DNA of 42,807 nucleotides from a virus (IMGVR_UViG_3300005826_000259:1-42807), one strand, 5' to 3'. Counted from the stretch's first letter, positions 1-7,747 are shown. Notes: generated from the sequence alone by a model not told the origin. Numbers and translations are program-made.

Positions 1-24
1 ATGGCATTGATCTTGCATAAAACA

Positions 25-127
25 ATTGGAATAGTAATTGCTTTTAGCAATAAACATACCATAAAACAAAAGAAAAAAGAATGTTTCTAATTGGTATAAT
101 TATTGCTTTTATTCAAAAAACATACCA
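25..127. repeat. degenerate direct repeat, two ~37-nt copies
   Basis: Copies at 25-61 and 90-127 share the pattern attgg-at-a--attgctttt-ca-aaacatacca, with a few substitutions and one small length difference. Further partial copies of the core ttggtat occur at about 134 and 181. This may be a protein-binding site; function unknown. Confidence 0.45.
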
Positions 128-221
128 AAGCAATTGGTATGAGAAATGCAATAATAATGCAAATAGCGTGCCAAGGGTATTTGGTATAGAGTTTGCAGTA
201 TGCATTATCCGTGCCAGGCAG

Positions 222-279
222 AAAAACCCTGGCGGTAGTCGGGCGGGCTCGCTTCTTGCCTCCCAAACGCCAGGTTTTT
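222..279. repeat. GC-rich inverted repeat / large hairpin
   Basis: The arms at 222-234 (AAAAACCCTGGCG) and 268-279 (CGCCAGGTTTTT) pair over 12 bp with one bulged C. The 33-nt loop is itself G/C-rich and can form a weaker inner stem (ggg-gggc against gcctccc). The arm ending in a T run resembles a bidirectional intrinsic terminator, but the long structured loop also fits an origin or a structured RNA. It stands out sharply from the surrounding AT-rich DNA. Confidence 0.5.
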
Positions 280-280
280 A

Positions 281-332
281 GAGTTAGGTAGTAGAGTTAG
301 GTAGTAGAGTTAGGTAGTAGAGTTAGGTAGTA
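281..332. repeat. four perfect tandem 13-bp repeats (iteron-like)
   Basis: The unit gagttaggtagta is repeated exactly four times (281-293, 294-306, 307-319, 320-332). It starts two bases after the GC-rich hairpin, and the gagttag core recurs just downstream. Evenly spaced short repeats beside a hairpin resemble replication-initiator or regulator binding sites; that reading is inference. The repeats contain no C. Confidence 0.7.
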
Positions 333-334
333 GT

Positions 335-404
335 TTTTTAGAGTTAGAGAGTAGTTTTAGGAGAATATTAGAATAGGTTTTTAGAGTTAGAGAGCAGATT
401 TTAG
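335..404. repeat. 26-27-nt direct repeat sharing the gagttag core
   Basis: Copies at 335-360 and 378-404 have the form tttttagagttagagag, then t/c-ag, then (a)ttttag. They contain the gagttag core of the adjacent 13-bp tandem repeats, so the two repeat sets probably share an origin. Confidence 0.5.
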
Positions 405-844
405 TTAGAATAGAATATAGGGATTAAGTTTAGATTAGTTATGGTATTAGTTAAGAGATTGGGTTGAAACAGGTGAAGTAGATTGGGTAGTTATGTGTTA
501 TTTTAATATAGGAATATAGTTCTATTATAGGGATAGAGGTAGAGGTAGGATATATGATATGTATTTCTTTTTATACCCGCCTGACTGGAAAAGAAAAAAT
601 GGAGGGGTTTGAGTATTGGATCAAACGGGTTAGTTTGAAGTTTCTATGGGTGTGAAAGGAGGTATATTGGGTTGGATAGTGGAGTGAAATGGATAAAAGT
701 GGGTTGAAATGGGGTAATTTGAAAATCCATTTTTCGTTATAGTATCTTATTACATTACAAGAGCTGTTTTTTGGGGTTGAAAATCTGGAAAATCTGGAGT
801 TTAATATAGACGGAGTTATGGGGGTATATAATTAGGCATAATTG

Positions 845-865
845 ATAGGAAGGAGAGATTCCTAT
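845..865 (+). promoter_or_regulatory. hairpin presenting the Shine-Dalgarno of the first metalloprotease
   Basis: ATAGGAA (845-851) and TTCCTAT (859-865) are a perfect 7-bp inverted repeat. The loop is GGAGAGA, the ribosome binding site, and the AT of the ATG at 864 lies in the 3' arm. This could gate translation like an RNA thermometer or a protein-bound leader. The pairing is seen in the sequence; the regulation is inferred. Confidence 0.45.
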
Positions 866-1481
866 GAGATTTTTAATTTTGTCAGTATTATGTTTATTAG
901 TAAGTGGGTGTGGAGTAGGTTTATACAATTACACTGAGGTATCTGAGGCTGGGCATGTGAGTAATGTTAGGGTAATAGATATATGGACGACGAATAACTT
1001 TAGTGATAAGGAGGAGTTAGCATTATCTGGAGCTATGGAGGAGTGGAACAAGGTATTGAATGGACAGATGGTATTGAGGGTAGGTGGGACAGTAAGTGCG
1101 ACAGACATAGATGAATGGGAGGAGAAGTTAGAAGAGGTATTGGAGAGTAGGGATGGATGGTTATTGATCAAGGTAAGTTCGGAGCATCCAGTAGTTAGGC
1201 AAAGTGTAGATGACGGTACGTTAGCATTTGTGATTGGGTTAGGTTCTCCATTGATGTTTATCATAGAGGATCACATGGGTAGTAAGAATTTGAGGACGGT
1301 ATTGATGCATGAGATGGGTCACATGTTGGGAGCGAATCATGTTAATATAGATTACACGTTAATGACGCCTAGGTATGGACCAAAGCAACCTGACTGTATT
1401 GATTTATTGACGGCGAGGCAGGTAGCATGGTTTATGGATTTGGACATAGGTCATATGAACTACTGTGTGGTACCTGAATGA
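864..1481 (+). CDS. secreted lipoprotein zinc metalloprotease (metzincin/matrixin-like)
   Basis: A predicted zinc endopeptidase of 205 residues. Residues 1-16 form a lipoprotein signal peptide with lipobox L-V-S-G-C (Cys16). The zinc site HEMGHMLGANH (His149, Glu150, His153, His159) is the extended HExxHxxGxxH signature of metzincins, and LMTPR (Met167) is a plausible Met-turn. The ATG at 864 has a strong ribosome site (aggaaggagag), presented in a hairpin. Its stop overlaps the next gene's start by ATGA, so the two proteases are translationally coupled. It shares the segment EEWNKVLNG with the other two metalloproteases here. It probably acts in the cell envelope, as a lipidated protease displayed by the infected cell; the substrate is unknown. 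The base composition is unusually G-rich and C-poor. Confidence 0.8.
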   Translation: MRFLILSVLCLLVSGCGVGLYNYTEVSEAGHVSNVRVIDIWTTNNFSDKEELALSGAMEEWNKVLNGQMVLRVGGTVSATDIDEWEEKLEEVLESRDGWLLIKVSSEHPVVRQSVDDGTLAFVIGLGSPLMFIIEDHMGSKNLRTVLMHEMGHMLGANHVNIDYTLMTPRYGPKQPDCIDLLTARQVAWFMDLDIGHMNYCVVPE

Positions 1482-2131
1482 GTCGAGTTAGCAAAGTAGT
1501 AATATTGGTGGTGGTGATAGTGATGGTATTACTATTAATATATGGAATACACTTTAGAGGGGAGGTGGGAGCAAAGGGTTATAGGTATATGGATCAGCCT
1601 ATAGTTTTAGTGGATACGGAGGTATATCCTGTTTACATAGACATAATGTTTCGGAGGGGTGAAATAATTGAGATGGAGCGAGCGATTGAGAGGTGGAACA
1701 AGGTATTGAATGGTTACAGGAGGTTGGAGGTAGTGAGTGATGAGTACACGTTTGAGGATTTGGGGATAGCGAAGTTAGGTGTTGAGGGTAAAGTATATAT
1801 AATATTGAGGTTGGAGCCGGATTCTGAATTACTGATGGAGAGGAGGGGGAGTGTAACGTTAGCGTTTACGAATGAGATAGGCGGGACGATAATGTACATG
1901 GTACCTATGAACATAGAGGGTTTCAAATCTGAGGGGGTTAGTGTATACGGGGTTATGTTACACGAGATTGGGCATTGGTTTGGGGCTCGGCATGTTGAGG
2001 TTGGTTTAATGGAAGCGAGGTATAATGTTGGCGAGTTTCCATGTGTTGATGAGGGAACTGTACGACAGGTGAGTAAGTGGTTTAGGGGATATGAATGGGA
2101 GAGGATGAATTACTGTGTGGAGGAGGATTAA
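1478..2131 (+). CDS. membrane-anchored zinc metalloprotease (metzincin-like)
   Basis: This 217-residue paralog of the preceding protease has an N-terminal hydrophobic segment (about residues 7-24) after Arg3 and Lys6. No lipobox Cys is seen, so it is probably a signal anchor or an ordinary signal peptide. The zinc site is HEIGHWFGARH (His162, Glu163, His166, His172), with a Met-turn-like GLMEA (Met178) six residues later. ERWNKVLNG at about 71-79 matches the segment in the upstream gene. Translation is coupled to the upstream gene by an ATGA overlap at 1478. The 3' end overlaps the convergent first array gene by 4 nt, so the two transcription units collide here. Confidence 0.78.
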   Translation: MSRVSKVVILVVVIVMVLLLIYGIHFRGEVGAKGYRYMDQPIVLVDTEVYPVYIDIMFRRGEIIEMERAIERWNKVLNGYRRLEVVSDEYTFEDLGIAKLGVEGKVYIILRLEPDSELLMERRGSVTLAFTNEIGGTIMYMVPMNIEGFKSEGVSVYGVMLHEIGHWFGARHVEVGLMEARYNVGEFPCVDEGTVRQVSKWFRGYEWERMNYCVEED

Positions 2132-2397
2132 GAGAATGCGAGAAATTTTAGTAATTTATTGAAGTTGAAGGATTGAGTGATTGGGAAATCCAGGTGAATT
2201 GGGTTTCCCCAATCTTTTGTGGGTTTTCGTATATGTATAATTGATTTGGAGTTATTGACATCGAAGAATATGATATAATCTTCGTGATGTATGATATTTT
2301 CGTATGTATATTCGTTATATACGTAAGTTTTGCAATATTTACAGATAGTCATATAAGATGAGAGGGTGATTGATTTATTGCAGTAGGGGCAATTCAT
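2128..2397 (-). CDS. ZR-FS family protein 1 (last of the array)
   Basis: 89 residues; knuckles Cys3/Cys6 and Cys19/Cys22; tail KLLKFLAFS. This is the promoter-distal end of the array. The final Ser is TCT followed by TAA, so F-S is kept although no gene follows on this strand. It is the shortest intact member and has little sequence between the second knuckle and the tail. It lies 15 nt downstream of member 2 and converges with the second metalloprotease. Confidence 0.8.
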   Translation of the reverse strand: MNCPYCNKSITLSSYMTICKYCKTYVYNEYTYENIIHHEDYIIFFDVNNSKSIIHIRKPTKDWGNPIHLDFPITQSFNFNKLLKFLAFS

Positions 2398-2412
2398 TAG
2401 AAAGTTATTTTT

Positions 2413-2715
2413 TCAAAGGAAGGGGAGTAATTTTTTAGTTTTTGAAATGATATTATTTCTATTATGGATATTGAATGAATAGGGGAGGTCTATTATATTT
2501 TTCCAAAAGGTTAGGGGAGTAGATATTGGATCTACGCATCTTATTTTAATTAAAGTACCTGGTGAATTGATGAATGATCTTAGTATTAAGACTTTTGTAT
2601 CTATATAGAACAAGTAGTCATAATATATATTATGGTCATATTTATACAGGTAGCAATTACAATAGGGGCAATTAACATAGCGGTCTATATTTTGGGAGCA
2701 GCAGGGGCAATTCAT
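2413..2715 (-). CDS. ZR-FS family protein 2
   Basis: 100 residues; knuckles Cys3/Cys6 (with an extra Cys5) and Cys16/Cys19, unusually close together; tail KTKKLLPFL. Its ATG overlaps the stop of member 3 (2712-2715). Tyr-rich after the second knuckle (CNCYLYKYDH), which suggests a beta strand. Confidence 0.85.
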   Translation of the reverse strand: MNCPCCSQNIDRYVNCPYCNCYLYKYDHNIYYDYLFYIDTKVLILRSFINSPGTLIKIRCVDPISTPLTFWKNIIDLPYSFNIHNRNNIISKTKKLLPFL

Positions 2716-3077
2716 GAGAATATCAATAGTTTTTTAAAGATTTCGATTGATTTTTCGAAGTTATTGGGGTCAATTTTTATTATTTTATTTAGGGTGAGGA
2801 CAGGTTCGGTTGAGAGGTTGTAGGTATATTTATCTTTTGTCATATCGATTTCATTAAAAGACATATGGGATGGGTCTTTATTATAGCAGGTGTTTGGCAA
2901 TTGGCAGAATGAGGAGGTATTTTTATTCTTATTGACGGAGATTTCGAGACCATTTTTGCCAAAGATTTCGATATAGGTATTTCCGACATTATAGACCATG
3001 AACAGGCATGGGTGATTATGGCAGATATTATATCCTTGCAGATATTTCATTTTTTCGTTACAGAATTTACAGTTCAT
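2712..3077 (-). CDS. ZR-FS family protein 3 (Cys-His class)
   Basis: 121 residues; Cys3/Cys6, then CHNH with Cys19 and His22 as likely ligands. It carries the class-specific segment GKNGLEI after a hydrophobic strand and a long tail helix FEKSIEIFKKLLIFS. The same C-x-N-H plus K-[DN]-G-x-E-I layout recurs in members 6, 12 and 25-27, defining a subfamily. Its start lies 4 nt downstream of the stop of member 4. Confidence 0.85.
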   Translation of the reverse strand: MNCKFCNEKMKYLQGYNICHNHPCLFMVYNVGNTYIEIFGKNGLEISVNKNKNTSSFCQLPNTCYNKDPSHMSFNEIDMTKDKYTYNLSTEPVLTLNKIIKIDPNNFEKSIEIFKKLLIFS

Positions 3078-3080
3078 TAT

Positions 3081-3368
3081 TTATATAAAGGGTATTAGTT
3101 TAATGAGTCTTTTCATTTCTTTTTGGGAATCTTTTTTAGTGATTTTATAATCTAGGGAGCAGAGATAGTTTAGTGTGGATTGTTTTCCATTTATGTATTT
3201 TGAGACTTCGACGTAAGTTTTTTCGCCGATGGTGAAGTAGAAGATACAGTCTTTATATTGTTCGAAAGTTGAGTAACTATCTGAGTATATGGTGGAGTTG
3301 CAGGATCTGCAGAAGAAATATTTAAGTGGATTATTTACGACATCATTTGAGCAATAGGGGCAGATCAT
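3081..3368 (-). CDS. ZR-FS family protein 4
   Basis: 95 residues; knuckles Cys3/Cys6 and Cys20/Cys23; tail KEMKRLIKLIPFI. The last codon is ATA before TAA. It starts in an ATGA overlap with member 5. The middle (about residues 40-65) is hydrophilic with alternating hydrophobics, as in other Cys4-class members. Confidence 0.85.
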   Translation of the reverse strand: MICPYCSNDVVNNPLKYFFCRSCNSTIYSDSYSTFEQYKDCIFYFTIGEKTYVEVSKYINGKQSTLNYLCSLDYKITKKDSQKEMKRLIKLIPFI

Positions 3369-3652
3369 GAGAATATCAATAATTTTCTTAATCTAATTAT
3401 TTCTTTTTCATTATGATGGAAGACGAAATGATTTATAACAATAACTGGGACAAAGGATTGGTTAAAGTATACGTAGCATATACCTTCTTGAATTCTATTA
3501 TGTAGAGCCATACTGATTCCATCTATTTCAGTTCTTATAACGCAGCAGAGCAGGTTTTTATTTAGGTCTGAAAGTAGTAAGGAGTTACAATTTGAGCAAG
3601 TTATGCTTATTGAGGAATATTCGATATATTGATTGCATGAGGGGCAAATCAT
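3365..3652 (-). CDS. ZR-FS family protein 5
   Basis: 95 residues; knuckles Cys3/Cys6 and Cys19/Cys22; tail EIIRLRKLLIFS. ATGA overlaps at both ends tie it to members 4 and 6. Extra Cys residues occur in LLCCVIRTE (about residue 36) and near GICYVYF, probably buried rather than zinc-binding. Confidence 0.85.
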   Translation of the reverse strand: MICPSCNQYIEYSSISITCSNCNSLLLSDLNKNLLCCVIRTEIDGISMALHNRIQEGICYVYFNQSFVPVIVINHFVFHHNEKEIIRLRKLLIFS

Positions 3653-4005
3653 GAGAATATCAGCAATTTTTTGATTCTTTTTAAAGTTTTATCGAAATCA
3701 TTTGGGTTTATATCGATTTTCATATCCAGGCAGACAATATTTTGTGCGCCGATATAGCAGAAGCCATTAAACAGGAAGCTTTCATCATTTTCTTTATTTG
3801 AATAGGTTAGGAGTTGCATTTCCGATCCTATTAGACTTAGATTGATGGAAGCTATTTCTATACCATCTCTACATATTGATTTCCAATATATTTTTTCATT
3901 GGGAGTTATCATATGGATAACCATGATATCATTATGATTTTTACAAATGAAGCAGGATGGTATATAAGTTTTTTCCATTTGGGAGGAGCAGAAGCAACAA
4001 TTCAT
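3649..4005 (-). CDS. ZR-FS family protein 6 (Cys-His class)
   Basis: 118 residues from the ATG at 4005. A TTG seven codons upstream (4026) is in frame, but only the ATG gives the usual M-N-C-x-F-C start. Knuckles: Cys3/Cys6 and CKNH (Cys21/His24); class segment CRDGIEI; tail FDKTLKRIKKLLIFS. A TAAAAT sequence seven bases before the ATG could be a promoter -10, but no good -35 was seen. Confidence 0.82.
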   Translation of the reverse strand: MNCCFCSSQMEKTYIPSCFICKNHNDIMVIHMITPNEKIYWKSICRDGIEIASINLSLIGSEMQLLTYSNKENDESFLFNGFCYIGAQNIVCLDMKIDINPNDFDKTLKRIKKLLIFS

Positions 4006-4052
4006 TGGAATGATTTTAGTTAACAACTTAACATTATGTTTTTATATGCCTG

Positions 4053-4382
4053 TTATGAAAATATCACTAATTTTTCCAATCTTTCTTTTAGTGAGAATAG
4101 GATCTTTTGAGTTTCGTAATGTTTAATAAAGTGGTTGAAGGACATAAGGTTATCAAAACTATTTTCTATGAGATCGTGAGATCCAGATATTACAGTTTTA
4201 TTATTTTTGAATAGGAGTTTGAAGCAGCAATTTCCTTCATAACAATATAGCACAGCAAAATCTATATTATTATGTTTAGTTAGGTGTATTGTGCATCCAC
4301 AAGCCAAGCAGAGGCAATGACTGACATTTGAATCTGTAACAACTGAGAATGAGCAATGTGGGCAAATGATTTCTGAATTCAT
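4053..4382 (-). CDS. ZR-FS family protein 7
   Basis: 109 residues; first knuckle Cys7/Cys10; second in a Cys cluster HCLCLACGC, probably Cys25/Cys28. Tail RLEKLVIFS. Stop is TAA with a 47-nt gap before the likely ATG of member 6, so a new transcript or a reinitiation site may begin in that gap. Starts in an ATGA overlap with member 8. Confidence 0.85.
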   Translation of the reverse strand: MNSEIICPHCSFSVVTDSNVSHCLCLACGCTIHLTKHNNIDFAVLYCYEGNCCFKLLFKNNKTVISGSHDLIENSFDNLMSFNHFIKHYETQKILFSLKERLEKLVIFS

Positions 4383-4819
4383 ATGAATGGAATTAATTTC
4401 TTTATTTTTTCTAAATTTTTATCAAAATCATCTGGGAACAGTTTAGCATTTGAGTTTGGTGATTCATATATGATATTATATGAGTTTGAGATATAGCTTA
4501 AGTTTTTATAAGCAAGTTTATCGATATATTTTTTTCCTACAATTTTTTCGATTATGGATTTATGAAGATGTTCATTAGGCAACGGTATGAATTCTACATA
4601 CATTGTTTTTCTGAATTTAGGTTCGAAACTATTTGATTGATTAATTACAGCCAGACCATTTTTAGCAATTCTTATTTGACTTGAGTATGATCTAGTTGCT
4701 TGTGTGTATGTAAATAATACGGTTGAGTTATGGTTTGGGCAAAACCAACCGAATTGGTTCATATATATTAGGTCTTCTCCACAGAAGACACAAAATTCAT
4801 CGTCTTTATATCCGCTCAT
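4379..4819 (-). CDS. ZR-FS family protein 8 (Cys-His class, longest short form)
   Basis: 146 residues; knuckles Cys10/Cys13 and CPNH (Cys27/His30); class segment AKNGLAV; tail FDKNLEKIKKLIPFI. It has about 25 extra residues in the middle compared with other short members. Its ATG overlaps the TGA of the out-of-frame end of member 9, which shows the upstream gene was once read through to 4816. Confidence 0.85.
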   Translation of the reverse strand: MSGYKDDEFCVFCGEDLIYMNQFGWFCPNHNSTVLFTYTQATRSYSSQIRIAKNGLAVINQSNSFEPKFRKTMYVEFIPLPNEHLHKSIIEKIVGKKYIDKLAYKNLSYISNSYNIIYESPNSNAKLFPDDFDKNLEKIKKLIPFI

Positions 4820-5146
4820 AGGAAAGCTTTCAATGAGGCAATCTTTTTAATCTTTTTTATTGCCTCTTTTGGAGAGAACAATTTATTGATATGAATTGGT
4901 GATTTGCACCATTTATATTGTAGTTTTATTCTGTGATGGATAGCAATCAAAATATATTCTTGAGTTATCAAAATTCATAAATATTGTATAATAATTGATT
5001 ATGTTTTCATTTAAAAAAAATGAAACATGACAATTCTCACAATTATAGGCAGAATGTCTTATATAGACAGTGAGTGGGTCTAAATCACAGAATTTGCATT
5101 TCATAGGAAAGGTACTAATGACATTTTTTGGTGAGTAATTATTCAT
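4816..5146 (-). pseudogene. ZR-FS family protein 9, frameshifted
   Basis: The frame from ATG 5146 encodes two normal knuckles (Cys17/Cys20 and Cys36/Cys39) but stops at 4913 after 77 residues without the tail. The family C-terminus (KEAIKKIKKIASLKAFL) is intact in another frame down to a TGA at 4816-4818, which overlaps the ATG of member 8. The span 4816-5146 is 331 nt, one base more than a whole number of codons. A single indel, probably in the A-rich stretch around 4925-4960, explains this: a real mutation, a sequencing error or frameshifting. Confidence 0.75.
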
Positions 5147-5430
5147 AAGAATGCAATTACCATTTTAAATTTGTTTATGACTTTTTCGCAGGGAATAAAA
5201 TCTTCAAACAGCACAATTTTCTTGCTACTTAAAAAAACACCAGTTTTATTGGAGTGTTTATTTGCAACTATTAGAAAAACTTTATTATTCAGTCTAACTT
5301 CTATTTTATAGGAAATTATTTGTTTATAGTCGTGAGAAATAGTTATGTAACAATCACTACAACTATGAGTGTTATATTCTTTAACGCGACAATCTTGGTT
5401 CATAAAATTAGTACATAGGGGACATTTCAT
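5143..5430 (-). CDS. ZR-FS family protein 10
   Basis: 95 residues; knuckles Cys3/Cys6 and Cys24/Cys27; tail NKFKMVIAFL. ATGA overlaps with members 9 and 11. The middle contains KVFLIVANKHSNKTGVF, a strand-turn-strand pattern seen in many Cys4-class members (compare NKTYLYK in member 17). Confidence 0.85.
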   Translation of the reverse strand: MKCPLCTNFMNQDCRVKEYNTHSCSDCYITISHDYKQIISYKIEVRLNNKVFLIVANKHSNKTGVFLSSKKIVLFEDFIPCEKVINKFKMVIAFL

Positions 5431-5738
5431 GAGAATACCAATATAGTTTTAAGTTTTTGATCTAATTGTTTTGGGTGTATAAATGAGTTCAATTTTACGA
5501 TGACTTTATTATCAAAAAAAATTCCATTTGAAACTTTTGTTGAATAAACTATGGTAGTATTCATATAGCTAGAGGCTATTATTTTGAGAGAATTTCCTCC
5601 CACATTTCTATAGCAGAGGTATCCAATGGGAGCACCTTCTCTAAACTGGAGGGCGATTGGTTTTTCGCAGCAGCAATTGTGTGATAGTGCAGACTGTAAG
5701 CCTGAGTTTAGATTTAGATTACAATATGGGCAGTTCAT
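5427..5738 (-). CDS. ZR-FS family protein 11
   Basis: 103 residues; first knuckle Cys3/Cys6; the second is a run HNCCCEK (Cys22-24) rather than CxxC, so zinc binding may be altered. Tail QKLKTILVFS. ATGA overlaps at both ends. Confidence 0.83.
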   Translation of the reverse strand: MNCPYCNLNLNSGLQSALSHNCCCEKPIALQFREGAPIGYLCYRNVGGNSLKIIASSYMNTTIVYSTKVSNGIFFDNKVIVKLNSFIHPKQLDQKLKTILVFS

Positions 5739-6100
5739 GAGAATACATTTAATGTGGAGATTTTATTTTTTAGATTATCGAAGTTTTCCACTGAGAAATC
5801 TATTTTTTCTATGAAGGGTATTGCTTGAATTGTGATTGGTGTTGAGTAATAATATCCTTCGAAATCTAGTTTATTGTAAAAAATCTTATAATTTTGTTTA
5901 TAAGTTTTGGAGTCATGGTATTTAATTAATCTTAGATGGAATGCTGTTTTTTGTATTTCGTATCCATTTTTACAGAGTGACAGTGATGAGCCTGGAGTAA
6001 TACAATCATATAAAATCATAGTATCGCCATGATTTTTACACAAGTGGATATTTAATTCGGGAGATTCAATCATTTCTTTATTACAGAATTCACAAATCAT
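5735..6100 (-). CDS. ZR-FS family protein 12 (Cys-His class)
   Basis: 121 residues; Cys3/Cys6 and CKNH (Cys21/His24); class segment CKNGYEI; tail FDNLKNKISTLNVFS, where Ser-Thr-Leu replaces the usual Lys-Lys-Leu. Starts 14 nt below the stop of member 13; the coding strand there (AAAGGATTATTATG) offers AAGGA as a ribosome site. Confidence 0.85.
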   Translation of the reverse strand: MICEFCNKEMIESPELNIHLCKNHGDTMILYDCITPGSSLSLCKNGYEIQKTAFHLRLIKYHDSKTYKQNYKIFYNKLDFEGYYYSTPITIQAIPFIEKIDFSVENFDNLKNKISTLNVFS

Positions 6101-6113
6101 AATAATCCTTTAA

Positions 6114-6449
6114 TCATGAAAATGGTATCATTTTCTTTAATTTATTGAGAGTTTTACAAAACTCTTCAGGTTTAATCATTTTATTAAAATCTACTTTCAT
6201 TATTTCTGTACCATAAGAGAAGTAATCGTATTTTGGGGATAGTTCACAATTACCTTCATCACATTCATGAAGGTACAGAGTCATATTCTTTTCTTTGAGA
6301 TCAAAAGTAATTTCATATTTACCCATAATCAAATCATATTCATGATCTCTGAAGATTACAATTACATCTTCATGGTTTAAACAAACCATGAAGCCTTCAA
6401 GTTTTGATAAATCAATTCCGCAAAACGCGCAATATCTTTCATTTGTCAT
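6114..6449 (-). CDS. ZR-FS family protein 13 (Cys-His class)
   Basis: 111 residues; Cys7/Cys10 and CLNH (Cys23/His26); tail FCKTLNKLKKMIPFS. The middle is acidic (EHEYDLIMGKYEI, HECDEGNCELS) and replaces the K-D-G-x-E-I segment with GKYEI. Coupled to member 14 by ATGA. Confidence 0.85.
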   Translation of the reverse strand: MTNERYCAFCGIDLSKLEGFMVCLNHEDVIVIFRDHEYDLIMGKYEITFDLKEKNMTLYLHECDEGNCELSPKYDYFSYGTEIMKVDFNKMIKPEEFCKTLNKLKKMIPFS

Positions 6450-6772
6450 GAGAACACCAATAATGTCTTTAGTTTTGAGTTTGCTTCTCTTGGATTGAAT
6501 ATTTGAGGAATATCTTTGATAACAATCGATCCATTATGATATAGGCAGGATAAATTTGGACCAATTTCACACAATAACATATATTTATCGAAATTATCGC
6601 CCATATTGATAATATAATAATCCAAGCCATTTTTAGACAGGAAGAAGTTTACGTGACAGTCTGGGCAATCAATTCTAAAAATCAATGCTCCTTTGAATAT
6701 GAATTTGCCATTTTCTGAGATAACTTTACTATCACAGAATATACATTTTGGGAAATCGTCTGAACTTTTCAT
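6446..6772 (-). CDS. ZR-FS family protein 14
   Basis: 108 residues; knuckles Cys10/Cys13 and Cys36/Cys39, with a longer loop containing a Gly/Lys/Phe-rich strand pair. After the second knuckle comes FFLSKNGLD, close to the matching part of member 9. Tail SKLKTLLVFS. ATGA overlaps at both ends. Confidence 0.85.
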   Translation of the reverse strand: MKSSDDFPKCIFCDSKVISENGKFIFKGALIFRIDCPDCHVNFFLSKNGLDYYIINMGDNFDKYMLLCEIGPNLSCLYHNGSIVIKDIPQIFNPREANSKLKTLLVFS

Positions 6773-7122
6773 GAAAAGGCTATTAACTTCATAAATTTTT
6801 CAAAATACTTATCGAAATTATCTGGACAAAGATCATGGAATGAGATATTGATTTTGATTAAAGGGGTTCCATAATCGCCATAATAAAATCCATTATTGGA
6901 ATACTTTTGGACATTAAATGATGGATTGTTTGACATTATTAATTCATGAGATCTTAATATTGTGCATTGTTCTATTAGAGATACTTCAATTTCGTATATA
7001 CCTTTACAAATTGAGAAGGCTTGTGCTTTAGTAAAATGCATTATGAAGTACCCATCATGTTCTCTGCAAAAAGCTATAAAGTCATCTCCTCCTATATCTT
7101 TTTTGCAGAAACGACAATTCAT
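6769..7122 (-). CDS. ZR-FS family protein 15 (Cys-His class)
   Basis: 117 residues; Cys3/Cys6 and CREH (Cys19/His22); class segment CKGIYEI; tail FDKYFEKFMKLIAFS, with aromatic residues in the helix where most members have Lys/Leu. ATGA overlaps at both ends. Confidence 0.85.
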   Translation of the reverse strand: MNCRFCKKDIGGDDFIAFCREHDGYFIMHFTKAQAFSICKGIYEIEVSLIEQCTILRSHELIMSNNPSFNVQKYSNNGFYYGDYGTPLIKINISFHDLCPDNFDKYFEKFMKLIAFS

Positions 7123-7433
7123 GAAAACGCCACCAAGGATTTAAATCTTTTTACATAATGCTCAAAATTGCCGGGATTAATTGGAAATGCTTCCGGAACA
7201 CATATTATCAGTGCTCGTTTTTTTAGATCATACAGGGTTGTTTTTATTTCGCGTCTCTCTTCACAAAGCTCAAAATCCTCAGACATGATAGATATTCCGT
7301 ATCTATCTTCTGCGACGAGAAGATCATCGTGATTATCGCACACAAACCCATATGAGTGGTTATTGCACACACACACTGTATTGCAATAACCACAATGTGC
7401 ATATGAGACATTGATCATTTTGAAGTACTTCAT
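7119..7433 (-). CDS. ZR-FS family protein 16 (Cys-His class, extra Cys pair)
   Basis: 104 residues from the ATG at 7433 (a GTG lies one codon earlier). Three ligand sets: Cys14/Cys17, Cys21/Cys23 and CDNH (Cys32/His35), so it may bind a second zinc or have alternative ligands. Tail FEHYVKRFKSLVAFS. The junction with member 17 is TGATG instead of ATGA. Confidence 0.83.
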   Translation of the reverse strand: MKYFKMINVSYAHCGYCNTVCVCNNHSYGFVCDNHDDLLVAEDRYGISIMSEDFELCEERREIKTTLYDLKKRALIICVPEAFPINPGNFEHYVKRFKSLVAFS

Positions 7434-7747
7434 CACATGAACACAAGAATGGTTTTGAGTTTCTTTTTGACATTCTCGGGAGTGAGTTGTAAAATCTCAT
7501 CCCACTCACCCAATTTTCTAGAACAATATCTTGTCTTCATTTTTTTATAAAGATAAGTTTTGTTTGAATATATTGAGCATGTGAACCAATATATTTCGCC
7601 ACCCAGACTAAAAATAATCCTATATGTATATTTACCATAAAATCTAACATTACAATCCTTACAATGTAAGATTCTGGTATCATTTATATTTTCCAAGCTA
7701 GCGCCGCAGAACTTGCAACACTTCAATTCGCTGTCTGCCGTCTCCAT
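7433..7747 (-). CDS. ZR-FS family protein 17
   Basis: 104 residues; knuckles Cys11/Cys14 (plus Cys10) and Cys29/Cys32; tail KKKLKTILVFM, the only member ending in Met, because its last codon ATG precedes TGATG. A promoter-like TTGACA-N18-TGTTAT lies just upstream with its -10 only 11 nt from the ATG, so this gene may start a transcript. Confidence 0.85.
   Translation of the reverse strand: METADSELKCCKFCGASLENINDTRILHCKDCNVRFYGKYTYRIIFSLGGEIYWFTCSIYSNKTYLYKKMKTRYCSRKLGEWDEILQLTPENVKKKLKTILVFM

Larger units (their letters stand above)
1..863. other. gene-poor leader region with repeats and extreme strand bias
   Basis: No convincing gene lies here. The only sizeable open frame (81-281) runs through a hairpin, has no ribosome binding site and no recognisable motif. 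The stretch holds two degenerate copies of a 37-nt AT-rich repeat, a GC-rich inverted repeat, four perfect 13-nt tandem repeats and a 26-nt direct repeat. By hand count, 281-540 contains about 77 G and only 3 C on the + strand. Such a region could be a replication origin, a genome end or a regulatory leader; the sequence does not decide between these. Confidence 0.6.

Noticed and set aside
81-281. 66-codon plus-strand open frame in the leader region
   Set aside because: It spans the GC-rich hairpin and repeats, has no ribosome site and its translation has no motif or normal composition.
281-332. CRISPR-like reading of the 13-bp repeats
   Set aside because: The repeats are directly adjacent with no spacers and far too short.
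929-1264. 111-codon minus-strand frame inside the first metalloprotease
   Set aside because: Antisense shadow of a gene with clear zinc-site motifs; low-complexity Ser/Thr/Leu translation.
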